Source of the DNA: Ramicandelaber brevisporus
Lineage: Eukaryota > Kickxellomycota > Ramicandelaberales > Ramicandelaberaceae
Length of the DNA stretch: 63,678 nt
Direction: 5' to 3'
Assembly: GCA_025201865.1 (NCBI GenBank)
Contig: MU602670.1
Span: 80,140 to 143,817, forward strand
A program made the translations under genes and the position numbers. How positions within the stretch are numbered: position 1 is the stretch's first letter; each line of letters begins with the position of its first letter. Below the pieces are notes generated by a model. The model was not told where the DNA came from and did not search any database. It saw only the letters and a program-made list of their open reading frames with translations. Shown in pieces: positions 20,563-30,670 of the stretch.

Positions 20563-20570
20563 GCTGGTGG
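20196..20570. other. Intergenic region with GAAA microsatellite
   Basis: This is promoter and leader for the carrier gene (with TTCTC repeats at about 20210-20232) and 3' region of PSD2. It contains a (GAAA)n tract at about 20520-20560. No gene is seen. Confidence 0.5.
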
Positions 20571-23531
20571 TTAGTTTGATGGCCGAGTAACGGCCGTTCC
20601 GATGGACATTCCCATGCGCAAAAGAGTCTCAATCGACTCGTTGGAATGTTCCAAAATGTCCGCATCGAGCTTGATTCTCCTCGGCTCAAACAGCGCCACA
20701 ATGGTACTGCCGCCGAACTGGAAGTATCCGTGCTCGTCGCCCTTCTGCAGCAGGACACCCGGCTGGCTCGTGAGAACAGTGGATCCGACCATCATGGCAC
20801 CGATGCACACCATGGTAACCTTGCCGAACTGCGGAGAGTCAATGTACGAGACAACACGGGAATTCTCACCGTACACGTCCAGAGTGGACCGAATGGCCAT
20901 TGGGTTGACAGTGTACAGCTGGCCAGAGATGTTTTTGGGCTCGCTGACCACGCCGTCAACGGGGAGATGGAATCGATGGTAATCTTGAGGCGCTAGACGC
21001 CAAATAATCAAGCTGCCGCCTTCGTAGCGCTCGCCCATTGCTTCGTCACCAAGAAGTCGAGCAACACTGAATTGCTTGCCCTTGATCCAGAGCCGAGTGG
21101 CATCATCAATCGTGTTGAACACCATCACGCGAGCATCAGCCGCCGATACGGCAACTGTAGGATCACCCTGCTTTTCGATGGGCCGTGCACTGGGCTTGAG
21201 CTTGCGATAGAAGAACTCGTTGAATGTCGCAAACTGGTCAACAGACAGGAGTGATTCATCCATGTCGAGGCCGTGGAACTTGACAAACGGCGCAATCTGG
21301 GCCACAGAGTCAGGCTGGTCGTACTGGATGCCTTGCTTGACTGACATGGTTTGCAGCAGCTTTTGGACTCGACGATACACGATGCCACGGGCAGCAATAG
21401 ACTGGTACAGCAGGCGGATGCCCATGTGCACGTAGGTTGGAATGCGCTCTTCGATTGGACTGCCTGTGCGACGGTCAATGACAATGATGTTGCCACTGTT
21501 GGCGCCGAGACGATACTTGCCATACCCGAGGCGGTTGAATGCCCGAGAGAACCATTTGCGACTGGCCTGATCTGCAGTCACGTACGATGTGGCAGTGAGA
21601 CGGGCAGTATAGCCACTGCTGGCGCGAGTGGTAGAATCTTTGGAACTGCAGACTGCAACGTGAGTGATCGTGTCGGCATAATCAACCCGGCCATCATCAT
21701 CGAGATCCTTGTCAAGAGATTCGCCACATAATGGACACTGCTTGAGTCCAATTAAGCTTTCACTCTCGGCATTCATGTCGCGTACAATGCCAGCGATAGA
21801 TTCAGACTCATCTTCTGTCAATTCACCGAGCAGACTGGGGCTAGGTGCAGCCGTGTCGAGCCACGGAGGCAATGCAGTCGACGATGATGCCGATACTGAC
21901 ACTGATGGAGTGGATCCAGGTGGCGGCGACGATGGGCTTGAATGAGTCCCGAGATAGTTTTCAAATCCCTCGGCCAGCTCGCCATATGTGAGCTCGTCAT
22001 CCTTGTCTGGATTCTTGCCATACTTACCAAACATCTTGAACAGTGTGCCTGGTCGCAGGAATCCATTCATTGCGCTAACCATTGTAGCAATTTCCATCGC
22101 GCTCATGTGCTTGTTCGAGTCCATGTCATATAGTGGTGCCATTGCGAGCCAGAACTTTTTGCGCAGCACGGCATACGGCACAAAAGTGACATTGAGCCAC
22201 AGACGAGGTGGTTTGCCCTCAGCGGCCACCGAGGGTTTCGAGCCAAGAGAAGGTGTGGATGCTGTGGTGGTGGAAGTGACAGCTGCAGCAGCCGCTGCCG
22301 TGGTAAGTGTGACTGGAATAATACGCTCAACCATGTCAAGATGTGGCGTGAGCTGGCTAGCGTGACTACGCTCACCAGAGTAAACGTTGTCCGTGAACTC
22401 ATCAATCAAGTCCGCAATGTTGATGGAGGCAGTGCCGATAAAGTCGTTCTTGCTCATCTTGTCATAGTCATAAATAGCAAATTGGACCGGCAAGCGCCAC
22501 TGGCTTTCACGAACATGGAAGAAGATACGCTGGCCCCAGACTGGATTCAGCGAGTGACGGACTACATTGGTGCGGAAGACTTTGCGACCGAATGTTGTCA
22601 CCACAAATGCGTCCATATCGAATGAAGTGCGCAGCGAGTTGGGAATATACGGCAAGTCTGCTGCCATCACAATCTCAATACAAACCAAGCCAAGACTCTT
22701 GGTGCCGTTGCTGCCGGTGCTACCAAGGCTTGGAGTGCCAGCCTCGGATATCGGGGCAATGTCTGCAAGCTCATCGTCATCAAGTGTGTTGAGCGGTGAA
22801 TACGACGTCTCCCGAGTTACTCCAGCGCCGGTGCCTTCAACCGGTGGATCCTTGAATGCTGTTGCTGTTGCAAATACTGTGGCGTCGATTGAGCCTTGAG
22901 GAAGTGCACGGAGTCGGGATGCCAACAGCTCAAGCGCCTCCGATACGGCCTCATCCGACCCATCAAAGGCTGCGTTGCGAACAATCGCAACCGATACAAC
23001 AAGCTCACCGCAGACCTTGTCCTTGTGCTGCACACCAACGCGTGGCTGCAGTGGAAGCACAACACGCGGTCGCACTTCCGGGTCGAGCTCACTCAATTTG
23101 ACTGTGCCATCTTCACCAAGCAGTGCTGACGCCAGCAAGAAGTTGTTTTGTCCAAGAAACACACCGCCTCCACCATCGCTGCCTTTACCACGAATACCGC
23201 GCATAATCCGATATCGATCCCAGACCTGCAACGACAGCACAGCCGGAGCATCTGCCGGCTCAATGATTGGGAACTGCAGCAGAGTGTCCCACTGTGGGTC
23301 ACGCGTGCCATACATTGTCTTTGTGCGCTGCTGACTGGCTACACTGCCAAAAGTAGCTTGAACATACGGGTCTGCACCGCCATGGCGGTCTGCTGGCGCA
23401 AGATTACGAGCACACGAAACATACACGCTCAGCAACAGCGGTTCCGGCAGAGCAGCGCCAGGAGCAGCAGCCGTCTTGCTGCTGGAGCCAAACGTCAGGT
23501 TGCGTAGTTTGTTTGAGAGTCTTGTCGCCAT
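20571..23531 (-). CDS. PSD2: Phosphatidylserine decarboxylase 2 (two C2 domains, EF-hand, PSD)
   Basis: A 986-residue proenzyme that decarboxylates phosphatidylserine to phosphatidylethanolamine in endomembranes. Order: an N-terminal C2 domain (about 25-165, with ADPYVQATFG), a second C2 (about 290-400, with MDAFVVTTFGRKVFRTNVV), an EF-hand-like calcium region (YDMDSNKHMSAME and a second loop), a Cys/His segment (CPLCGESLDKD...HVAVC) typical of fungal Psd2, then the PSD domain with DYHRFHLPVDG and the self-cleavage motif MMVGSTVL near the C-terminus. The usual LGST is VGST here; the Ser becomes the pyruvoyl group. The ATG at 23531 is preferred. An in-frame ATG at 23642 would add 37 residues, but they are encoded by the T-rich tract that precedes many starts in this window. 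Confidence 0.95.
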   Translation of the reverse strand: MATRLSNKLRNLTFGSSSKTAAAPGAALPEPLLLSVYVSCARNLAPADRHGGADPYVQATFGSVASQQRTKTMYGTRDPQWDTLLQFPIIEPADAPAVLSLQVWDRYRIMRGIRGKGSDGGGGVFLGQNNFLLASALLGEDGTVKLSELDPEVRPRVVLPLQPRVGVQHKDKVCGELVVSVAIVRNAAFDGSDEAVSEALELLASRLRALPQGSIDATVFATATAFKDPPVEGTGAGVTRETSYSPLNTLDDDELADIAPISEAGTPSLGSTGSNGTKSLGLVCIEIVMAADLPYIPNSLRTSFDMDAFVVTTFGRKVFRTNVVRHSLNPVWGQRIFFHVRESQWRLPVQFAIYDYDKMSKNDFIGTASINIADLIDEFTDNVYSGERSHASQLTPHLDMVERIIPVTLTTAAAAAAVTSTTTASTPSLGSKPSVAAEGKPPRLWLNVTFVPYAVLRKKFWLAMAPLYDMDSNKHMSAMEIATMVSAMNGFLRPGTLFKMFGKYGKNPDKDDELTYGELAEGFENYLGTHSSPSSPPPGSTPSVSVSASSSTALPPWLDTAAPSPSLLGELTEDESESIAGIVRDMNAESESLIGLKQCPLCGESLDKDLDDDGRVDYADTITHVAVCSSKDSTTRASSGYTARLTATSYVTADQASRKWFSRAFNRLGYGKYRLGANSGNIIVIDRRTGSPIEERIPTYVHMGIRLLYQSIAARGIVYRRVQKLLQTMSVKQGIQYDQPDSVAQIAPFVKFHGLDMDESLLSVDQFATFNEFFYRKLKPSARPIEKQGDPTVAVSAADARVMVFNTIDDATRLWIKGKQFSVARLLGDEAMGERYEGGSLIIWRLAPQDYHRFHLPVDGVVSEPKNISGQLYTVNPMAIRSTLDVYGENSRVVSYIDSPQFGKVTMVCIGAMMVGSTVLTSQPGVLLQKGDEHGYFQFGGSTIVALFEPRRIKLDADILEHSNESIETLLRMGMSIGTAVTRPSN

Positions 23532-23804
23532 GAAGAAGTATAATAATAGTAAAAAAAAAACCAAGTAGCGTGCTGATGAGTGTGAGTCCCCAGAGAAAGG
23601 AGCACATACCGAGAAGGAACAAAGAGCTGGCTTGTGCACCATGTCTTATTCAGCACAAATGTAAAAATACCTATTCTACAATGGACGCTTCCTCTCTATT
23701 CGCTCTCTCTCTCTCTCCATTCTACAGTGGATTCTTTTTTTAAATAAAAAAGAAGCTTACTTATTACGACATTATTGTGGAGCGACTATTCTAGGAATGT
23801 TCCT

Positions 23805-24851
23805 CTAATTCGCTACGAGACTGGCTGCCTGTCGGGCTGCGTTGATGATCGGCTCAACAGCATCATCCGCATTGACGTTGATCTCTTCAAATCTTGCCTT
23901 GGTCCTTTGGGCAACTCGCTCGATATCTGACGCATCTGAAGTGAAAGGCTCCAGCGTGCGGCGACACTCTGCCATCAGAATGCGATTCGTACTGTCACTG
24001 GCCGCCAGAGCCTTTGCTAGCTTGGCAGCCGCGCTTTCACCTTCATCCTGGCTGCTCGATGCCTTGAGAACAGGGCCAATCTGTGCCATTCCAACCAGCA
24101 GTGCCATTCCAACTTCGCGCAGCATAATGAGAGCTTCATGAAGAGTGCACGATGGAAGCAACAGTGTGATCAGCTCGGCAAGGGTAGAGGCTGGATGAGT
24201 ATACAAGTGTAGTTCGATGCAGGCAGTGGCAGCCAGAATACTCAATCGCCAGAACCAGCCACCAGTATTGGATCCGCCAAAGAATCCAAGCAGGCTGATG
24301 ATAAACAGGTTGCCAATGCATGTGCCAATGAAGGATGGGAGCGCTGCATAAATGTAGTCTCGCCGTGAAACAACGTGTGCTTGGTAGCTGAGGAATGATG
24401 ACCCGAATCTATCGTATGCAAACCGCCGCACAGGATCTGCCAGTGTCTCATAAGCGAGCCGCAGCAATACAAACTGCTGACCACCATCTGCCGCACTGGT
24501 GTCATCGTTGGCATACTGTCGATCTGGGTGGTAGAGCAAAGAGAGCCGTTTGAATGTGCGACGCAGATACCGCTCGTCAATCGGGTCATGCGGAGACAGT
24601 CCAAACATGGCGTAAAAGTTGGACGGCATCGACATGTATGTATCAACTAGCGTATATGTCAGATACATGAGCATGAGAAGCACAAATGTTATACGCCAAG
24701 TTCTTGCATAGCGCGGTGAGCCTCGGACAGATCGGCGTGCCGGATCTCGCTCCAATGAGAACCAGAACGATACCACATAGTCGGTGACGAGCGAGGGTAA
24801 GAAGAGCCAGCCGACAATATGCAGCAGGCTTTTAACGCCGGAGGAAGACAT
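23805..24851 (-). CDS. Membrane-bound J-domain (DnaJ/Hsp40) protein
   Basis: A 348-residue protein with hydrophobic segments at about 10-32 and 50-70, then a J domain at about 77-145 (NFYAMFGLSPHDP, LSLLYHPDRQYAND with the essential HPD, and LRLAYETLADPVRRFAYDRFG). Further hydrophobic spans follow (about 165-215 and 235-255), and the last 90 residues are soluble and Ala-rich. The J domain stimulates an Hsp70 ATPase. Its place between membrane spans suggests an ER or mitochondrial membrane co-chaperone, but which compartment cannot be told. Uncharacterised membrane J-proteins of this layout occur in many fungi. Confidence 0.85.
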   Translation of the reverse strand: MSSSGVKSLLHIVGWLFLPSLVTDYVVSFWFSLERDPARRSVRGSPRYARTWRITFVLLMLMYLTYTLVDTYMSMPSNFYAMFGLSPHDPIDERYLRRTFKRLSLLYHPDRQYANDDTSAADGGQQFVLLRLAYETLADPVRRFAYDRFGSSFLSYQAHVVSRRDYIYAALPSFIGTCIGNLFIISLLGFFGGSNTGGWFWRLSILAATACIELHLYTHPASTLAELITLLLPSCTLHEALIMLREVGMALLVGMAQIGPVLKASSSQDEGESAAAKLAKALAASDSTNRILMAECRRTLEPFTSDASDIERVAQRTKARFEEINVNADDAVEPIINAARQAASLVAN

Positions 24852-25010
24852 TGCTCGACAGCTTCAACGTGTTGCAAACACTACAATCGTGTTGGAGAAA
24901 GAGAGAAGAGAAAAAAAAAACACACACACACACACAAACAGGAAGAAGAAAAAGTCAAAATTGAAAAATAAAATGGAAAAGGAAAAGGAAAAGGAGGCAA
25001 AGTGCACAAA

Positions 25011-26348
25011 TTAGGACTCGTTGGCAGGAGCTGGCGATGGAGGTATAGAGCCATGCTGCTGCTGCTGCTGCTGCTGCTGTTGTTGTTGAGACTGTTGCTG
25101 TGGAGTGACAGCATCATTGAATGCCAGTGCGATGACAGCCTTTGAATGGCCTTTAAATTCACGAATAACTCTTCCGCTTTCGATACTCCACAGTAGGATT
25201 GTTTTATCAGAAGAGCAAGTTAATAGATACTTGCCATCGCTATTAAATACTGCATCCCAGACCCACATTGAATGGTTCTGTAATTTATGGTATTGCTCAC
25301 ATTGACCAGTTTTTTCATTAAACTTCCAAACAATTACAGATTTGTCAGAAGAACAAGTTACAAATACATTACTGTCAGATGGGGATGTAACTAACCTAGT
25401 AATATACACTCCAGGCCCATGAGGGGTATCGTGCCACAGGGGTGTCAAATCCAACTCGTCCACTTGGAAATTCGACTTCATCTCAGATATAACCACTTTC
25501 CATATGTATAAATCTCCACTCTGGTTGGCTGCATATAAGAAACGCGAATCGTTGGATAGTGCAATTGCTCTCATGGGCACGACATCATCTGGCTTGGGCA
25601 TGTACTGTCTCTCTACCCAATCAGGGTCGAGCAAGTGATAAGCATAAACGCTGCCGGAATTGTCTGCTGTAAATAGTATAACCTGATTAATGTGAAGGGC
25701 ACAGTCATTGATCTTACTCTTTGATGCTATACTGTTGATTAACTGGGGCTGGTATTGCACTTGTGGTTGCTGTTGCTGCTGAGGTTGCTGATGATGAGAA
25801 TGAGGATCAATTGATGCGGGAATCGACATGTATTGGATATCAAACAGGCGGACATAGCCATCCTCGCAACTTGTAACTACTCTCAGTGCAGAATTGCTAT
25901 TGCTCAATCCCTTCAATTGCAAAAACTTGATGCCAGTGACATTGCCTCTGTGGCCAGGCAGTTGAATAGCCTGATGTTGATCTGCATCTATATTATACAC
26001 GGCTGCATTGGAGAAACTAGCCACTCCAAAATAGCCGCGAGACTGATGCAATGTGATTCTATTGACAGTACTACTAATCATTAGTGGAAATGTCTTTACT
26101 ACACTGTTACGTGCAATATCCCACACCTTGACTACATTATCATATCCTCCAGACAACAGCAAAGCTGATACCTGTGTTAAGCTAGCTGCATTTGCATGAG
26201 CTGATTGCTGCTGCTGCTGTTGTTGCTGCTGTTGCTGCTGCTGGATCGCTGCACGATGAGACACACTTGGTGACGCGTTGGCTGAAGCGATCCCACCACC
26301 TGCACCGCCACCGCCGCCGCCAGGATGTCTCATCGGTCCTTTGTTCAT
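25011..26348 (-). CDS. LST8: Lst8-like WD40 subunit of TOR complexes, with polyglutamine inserts
   Basis: A 445-residue seven-bladed WD40 protein. The blade sequences follow Lst8/mLST8: LLSGGYDNVVKVWD in blade 1, LPGHRGNVTGIKFLQ, VVTSCEDGYVRLFDI, then NHSMWVWDAVFNSDGKYLL and IESGRVIREFKGHSKAVIAL in the last blades, where the tryptophan-rich WVWDAVF is characteristic. Lst8 binds the TOR kinase domain in TORC1 and TORC2. The protein is about 140 residues longer than yeast Lst8 (303): a Gly/Pro/Gln N-terminal extension (about 1-55), a Gln-rich loop between blades (about 180-200) and a polyGln C-terminus. The WD core is divergent, so another TOR-type WD protein is a weaker alternative. Confidence 0.83.
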   Translation of the reverse strand: MNKGPMRHPGGGGGGAGGGIASANASPSVSHRAAIQQQQQQQQQQQQQSAHANAASLTQVSALLLSGGYDNVVKVWDIARNSVVKTFPLMISSTVNRITLHQSRGYFGVASFSNAAVYNIDADQHQAIQLPGHRGNVTGIKFLQLKGLSNSNSALRVVTSCEDGYVRLFDIQYMSIPASIDPHSHHQQPQQQQQPQVQYQPQLINSIASKSKINDCALHINQVILFTADNSGSVYAYHLLDPDWVERQYMPKPDDVVPMRAIALSNDSRFLYAANQSGDLYIWKVVISEMKSNFQVDELDLTPLWHDTPHGPGVYITRLVTSPSDSNVFVTCSSDKSVIVWKFNEKTGQCEQYHKLQNHSMWVWDAVFNSDGKYLLTCSSDKTILLWSIESGRVIREFKGHSKAVIALAFNDAVTPQQQSQQQQQQQQQQQHGSIPPSPAPANES

Positions 26349-26489
26349 CTGGGCAAAGGGAGAAAGAGAGAGAGAGTCTTGTTCTTTTGTTTTTTTTTTA
26401 AAAAAAATAAAAACGACAAGTAATTTTGTATGATGTGTGATATCTGCGTGATATATGTGTGCGATATACGATGTGTGATGTGATCGTTA

Positions 26490-28202
26490 CTACCAAAGAC
26501 CCATTCGACTGAATTGTGAAGCGTAGCGCATTGGAGGTACGTTGGGATGAGGGCTTGCTTTGAAGGTATGGTATTCGAGAGTGCAGTCTGGCTTAACAGT
26601 GATGTATGCACCAAGGTTGCCGGATGCATCACAGTAGTTTGGAGCCGAAAACACGGTGACACATTTGCCCTCGTGAACAACTTCATAGCCCTCGTCTTTG
26701 ACTTGGTGAGAGCGAATAATGCACTCAAGACCGCTACGGCGCAAAAATCTCTTGGTAACATCTTGTCCAAACTCAACACCAACACCGCGCGGATTTGGAT
26801 CAATGCCTCTTGGATTCTTGCCTAATTTTGGATCGGACCACAACACCTCCGTCATTACACGGTCCAAATCAACCTTTGAGTTTGACTCTTCATCAGACTC
26901 GGCATCTGTACTGAAGCCATTTTTACCTGACTTCAAGGTAGCTGGACGAGTTAAATCCACGCTACTTGGAGGCTGCCTAAATCTATTGACCTTGCGCAGG
27001 TGCTGAAGAGAAACAGCTGGATCACTGAATAATCCACCGTGAACAACCAATATCTTCTCCTGAAGAACATGGCCCAATGGCAGAGCATTGAATGATTCTT
27101 CAAATAATTTCCAAACCAACTCTGAATACTTGTAAAGAGCCTCGCCCTTAAACCCATAGACTTCATTCATATTGGTAGTTTCATGGTTGCCTCTATTTAA
27201 CAGCATTGAGTTAGGATACAGCCATTTGTATGCGTATAATGTTAAAATAACTTCGATGGAGAATGAGCCTCTGTCCACAAAATCTCCATTGAATAAATAC
27301 AAGTTAGATTCTGAAGGATATCCATTCTCTTCAAATATATTAAGCAAATCATAATACTGACCATGAACATCTCCGCACACTGTTAATCTACCTTTATTAG
27401 CCTCGGGAATGCTTGAGTCAACCACTGATCCCAATTCTTCCATGTATCTAATGGCTGCCAATATAATAATGGTTGCGTATCGCTTATGCAGCTTCTTTTC
27501 ATCTTTGAACCATTTCATCATTTCTCGAACAAACTCATCTGTGATAAAATACTCTCCTCCAACTTCAACACCAAGAAGCGGATCAGTCTCCACATTGTGG
27601 TCACTGCGCTTAGGCAAACGAGGCCCATCATAAGAGTCCTCAACTGATAGCCCTGAAATGTCAATCTTATAGGACGGTCTCTTTTTCTTTGGCATAATTC
27701 CACCAGTGCTACTAATATCATCACCTGCAATGGCCTTTTCAAAATCCATTTTTCTAACAATCTTTTCACATTCTGCCAATTTAATCTGCGCATCTTTGTC
27801 ATTAGGAACTCTGCGCACAACTGCTCTATAATCTGCCAGCGCCGGTTTAAACTGATGCAACGCTATCTTTGCTGCGGCTCTTCTGTAGTACGCTTTAGTA
27901 AAATTGCCATTAATCTCAATGGCCTTGTTGGCGTCAATAAGCGCTGCTCCATACGCCTCTGTCTTGATATAGGCAAATGCTCTGTTACACAGCACGACTG
28001 GCGACTCTGGATCAAGCTCAAGAGAGGCGCTATAGTGCTCAATGGCCTTTTCAAAGTGCTTCAGTTTGAACTGCTCATTGCCAAGATCCTTGAGTTCTTC
28101 AGCACGCTGCTTCTGCTTCTGAGAGTCACCGTTGGCAACAGCAGTAGCGGGATCCTTCTGTGGAGACGGCGGCAGCGCTGGATCTACTGAAGTGTTGCTC
28201 AT
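26490..28202 (-). CDS. PPT1: Serine/threonine protein phosphatase 5 (TPR-PP5, Ppt1)
   Basis: A 570-residue phosphatase. Three TPR repeats (about 32-135, starting AEELKDLGNEQFKLKHFEKA) bind the Hsp90 C-terminus and hold the enzyme inactive. The PPP catalytic domain (about 240-560) has all metal-site motifs: GDVHGQ, GDFVDRG and GNHE, plus IIRSHQVKDEGYEVVH near the end. The start at 28202 gives the normal N-terminus; an in-frame ATG at 28319 would add 39 residues encoded by a T/C-rich leader. Compared with about 500 residues in other species there is a roughly 40-residue Ser/Lys-rich insert before LWSDPKLG and a longer linker after the TPRs. Confidence 0.95.
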   Translation of the reverse strand: MSNTSVDPALPPSPQKDPATAVANGDSQKQKQRAEELKDLGNEQFKLKHFEKAIEHYSASLELDPESPVVLCNRAFAYIKTEAYGAALIDANKAIEINGNFTKAYYRRAAAKIALHQFKPALADYRAVVRRVPNDKDAQIKLAECEKIVRKMDFEKAIAGDDISSTGGIMPKKKRPSYKIDISGLSVEDSYDGPRLPKRSDHNVETDPLLGVEVGGEYFITDEFVREMMKWFKDEKKLHKRYATIIILAAIRYMEELGSVVDSSIPEANKGRLTVCGDVHGQYYDLLNIFEENGYPSESNLYLFNGDFVDRGSFSIEVILTLYAYKWLYPNSMLLNRGNHETTNMNEVYGFKGEALYKYSELVWKLFEESFNALPLGHVLQEKILVVHGGLFSDPAVSLQHLRKVNRFRQPPSSVDLTRPATLKSGKNGFSTDAESDEESNSKVDLDRVMTEVLWSDPKLGKNPRGIDPNPRGVGVEFGQDVTKRFLRRSGLECIIRSHQVKDEGYEVVHEGKCVTVFSAPNYCDASGNLGAYITVKPDCTLEYHTFKASPHPNVPPMRYASQFSRMGLW

Positions 28203-28995
28203 CGTGATTACCTTTCGAATTCGACTATATAAAAAAATCGGAGAAAGAGGGAAAGAAGGAAAGAAGGAAAGAAACTGGGAGGGGAGGGGAAAAGCCACAT
28301 CAATCAAATCACCACTCATTCCACTCTAGCCACAGCTTCCGCTGTTGTAGTATTCAATCAGTGTCGCAAAGTGGCGATTATGTTTGATGAAGATGCCGCC
28401 AGTCCATGTGATCTGTCAAAATAAGAGATGAGATACGATGTGCATTTAACTTTAACAGTGCATGTTTGTCATTTTTATTGATCCACCGCCTCACCACGTC
28501 GAGATTGATGCTACTCAAATGTCATGAGAAGACAAAAACAGTGATGCCTCTACATTAGTACCCATGACATCACTTACCAGGTGCATCAAAGACCCAATTA
28601 ATGTAACACTGTTTTGATCGTCGAGACTTTTGTAAATGGAGCGCTGATACAACGGTTCAATAAGAGAGAGAGTGAGAGAGAGAGAGACGAATAGATGCAA
28701 GGTTCATCAACCTCCTGCATAACAATCAACATTCACTATATCTCCTGCAAACTGGATAAAAATTGAACATCTAGAGTGAACAAATGAGCAAATGAGTGAG
28801 TGAGTGAGTGAGTGCAGCAGAATGCAGCAGCGACAACAACAACAACAACAGCAACAACAGCAACTGAGACGTGCGACTTGCGACTTGCCGACTCGCTCGT
28901 TCTGGTTTGTTCCCTCTCTACACTTTCCACTTTTTATATCTACCGCGTGCTCCTCGCTTTGCACTTTCCTCCTCTTCAGTTCTCACTCCACGCAC

Positions 28996-29043
<48 letters not shown>

Positions 29044-30670
29044 AACGCAAGCTGTCTCTCTCTATCTCCCTGACATTATCCCTGGCACTTTCTACTCCTA
29101 CGCCGTGTACCTGTCCAACGCCGAATCTTTAGCCTGGTATGTCCTTTGCACCCATATTCACACGTCCCGTATCCACATCCGTCGCAATTAGCGCCACAGG
29201 GCGTGAGTACTCGAACATTGTTACTGACTGGCTGATTTGCTTGCGCTGAAGTTCTCACTGTTTATGCAATACTGGTGATGTTGTGCCGCACTCCGTCTTC
29301 GCATCTACCTTTTTTGTTGCTGATCTGCTATTGGATCAAACAGGCCTGCTTTTGTTTCGTGATATTTTTTTTTTTCGTAATTGGATTCTCAAGTGGCGCT
29401 GGTGAGCCGAGCTGAACTGAGCTGAGTTGAACTGCACTGGTGCCGCCACTGTTCAGATCAATATTATTATCTGTTTTTTTTTATCACCAATTGGTGTCCT
29501 CCACTTGTATCGTCCTTTGACTCTCCAGAACTCTTCTCGCTTGTATACTCGCTCTGCTTCCTTCTTTTCTATTGCACAGCAGCCACCACAACCACAACCA
29601 CAACCACAATCACCACTGGTGCTTTTCTTTATTACCGCAGCAGTAGCAACAGCAGTAGCCTCCTTTACCTTCTTGCCTTCACGGTAACTAGGAGGAGTCA
29701 TTTCCATCTACTATTTTTATTCGTCTTCTTTGTTTCTCACATTTGCTACTTCACACGCCTCCACATACACACACACACACTCACACACACACACACACGA
29801 ATCGCGCCAAGCGCAACATAGCCTTTGCTGCCAGGGTTTGCTATCGCTACTACTATCGCTACTACTATTGCTCGCATTCTCTCGTGCTCCGCTGACAGCA
29901 GTAACTCGTCCCTTCCTCCCCTCTTCTCCTTTCCTCCTTATCCAATTTTTGTTTGTGTTCCACGTTTTTGTTTCCAATCCTCGATATCCTGCAACACAAC
30001 AGCTCCCTTTTACCATACCTAGTCTGAGCAAACACGTCGGCATACCTCCTTTATATTCCATACACCTGGTTTGAAGGTTTCAACTTTCATCATCTGCCTA
30101 CTCCTTTTTTTGTTTTCGGCACTGAGCAGCCTTTCCTTTCCACGGCAAACACGTGTGCGTGTGTGTGTGTGCGTCACTCTGCGTGCGCTGTATTCCACCC
30201 TGTTGAAGCATCAAGTTCTGATCAGCGGTAGCAACAAAAACAAACTAAGCACTCTGTCGCTCGAGTCATCAGCATCGACAAGGCACACGTCTTCCATCCT
30301 CTGTTGATTTCTCTCGGCTTGCCAAGTTCCTTTTGGACGATCAGCCGCCACTCAACTCTTCAGACCCGAAATTGATTTCCCATCCTCACGAAAAGTACTT
30401 ACTCACCCAACACATACACACACACATACACACCAGAGGCTCTGTTAGTCTCTCTCGTTTGCCCCCCGTCCCTGTCGTCCCTGTAGCCGTCCTTCTTCCT
30501 TCCTTCCTTCTTTAGTTTGTTTCCTCCTATTACTCCTAAAGAGTCAGCACGTCAACTCCTTCCTCTTCTTCTCCTACCCTGTCCTCCAAAAAAAAAAGAA
30601 GAGGAAACGCGCTCCTTTGCATTCTGACCTCCTATCATAACCACCTGCTCCTTACTGCGGCACTCCATAT
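28203..30670. other. Long gene-poor region, probable 5' leader of the zinc-finger gene
   Basis: This is 2.47 kb without a clear gene. From about 28900 the plus strand is pyrimidine-rich and looks like a long leader of the downstream C2H2 gene, with short upstream ORFs. Simple repeats include CA at 28999-29037 and 29766-29800, CAA/CAG at about 28830-28862, and GT at about 30155-30172. On the minus strand, two short open segments (28326-28412 and about 28578-28640) can be joined in phase by a GTAAGT...CAG intron; see findings. I see no tRNA or rRNA gene. Confidence 0.5.
28999..29037. repeat. (CA)n microsatellite
   Basis: A near-perfect CA dinucleotide tract of about 39 bp in the leader of the C2H2 gene. 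A second interrupted CA tract lies at about 29766-29800. Confidence 0.9.

Noticed and set aside
25050-25100. CTG/CAG-type repeats as a CRISPR-like array
   Set aside because: They are in-frame polyGln codons in Lst8; there are no spacers and the genome is eukaryotic.
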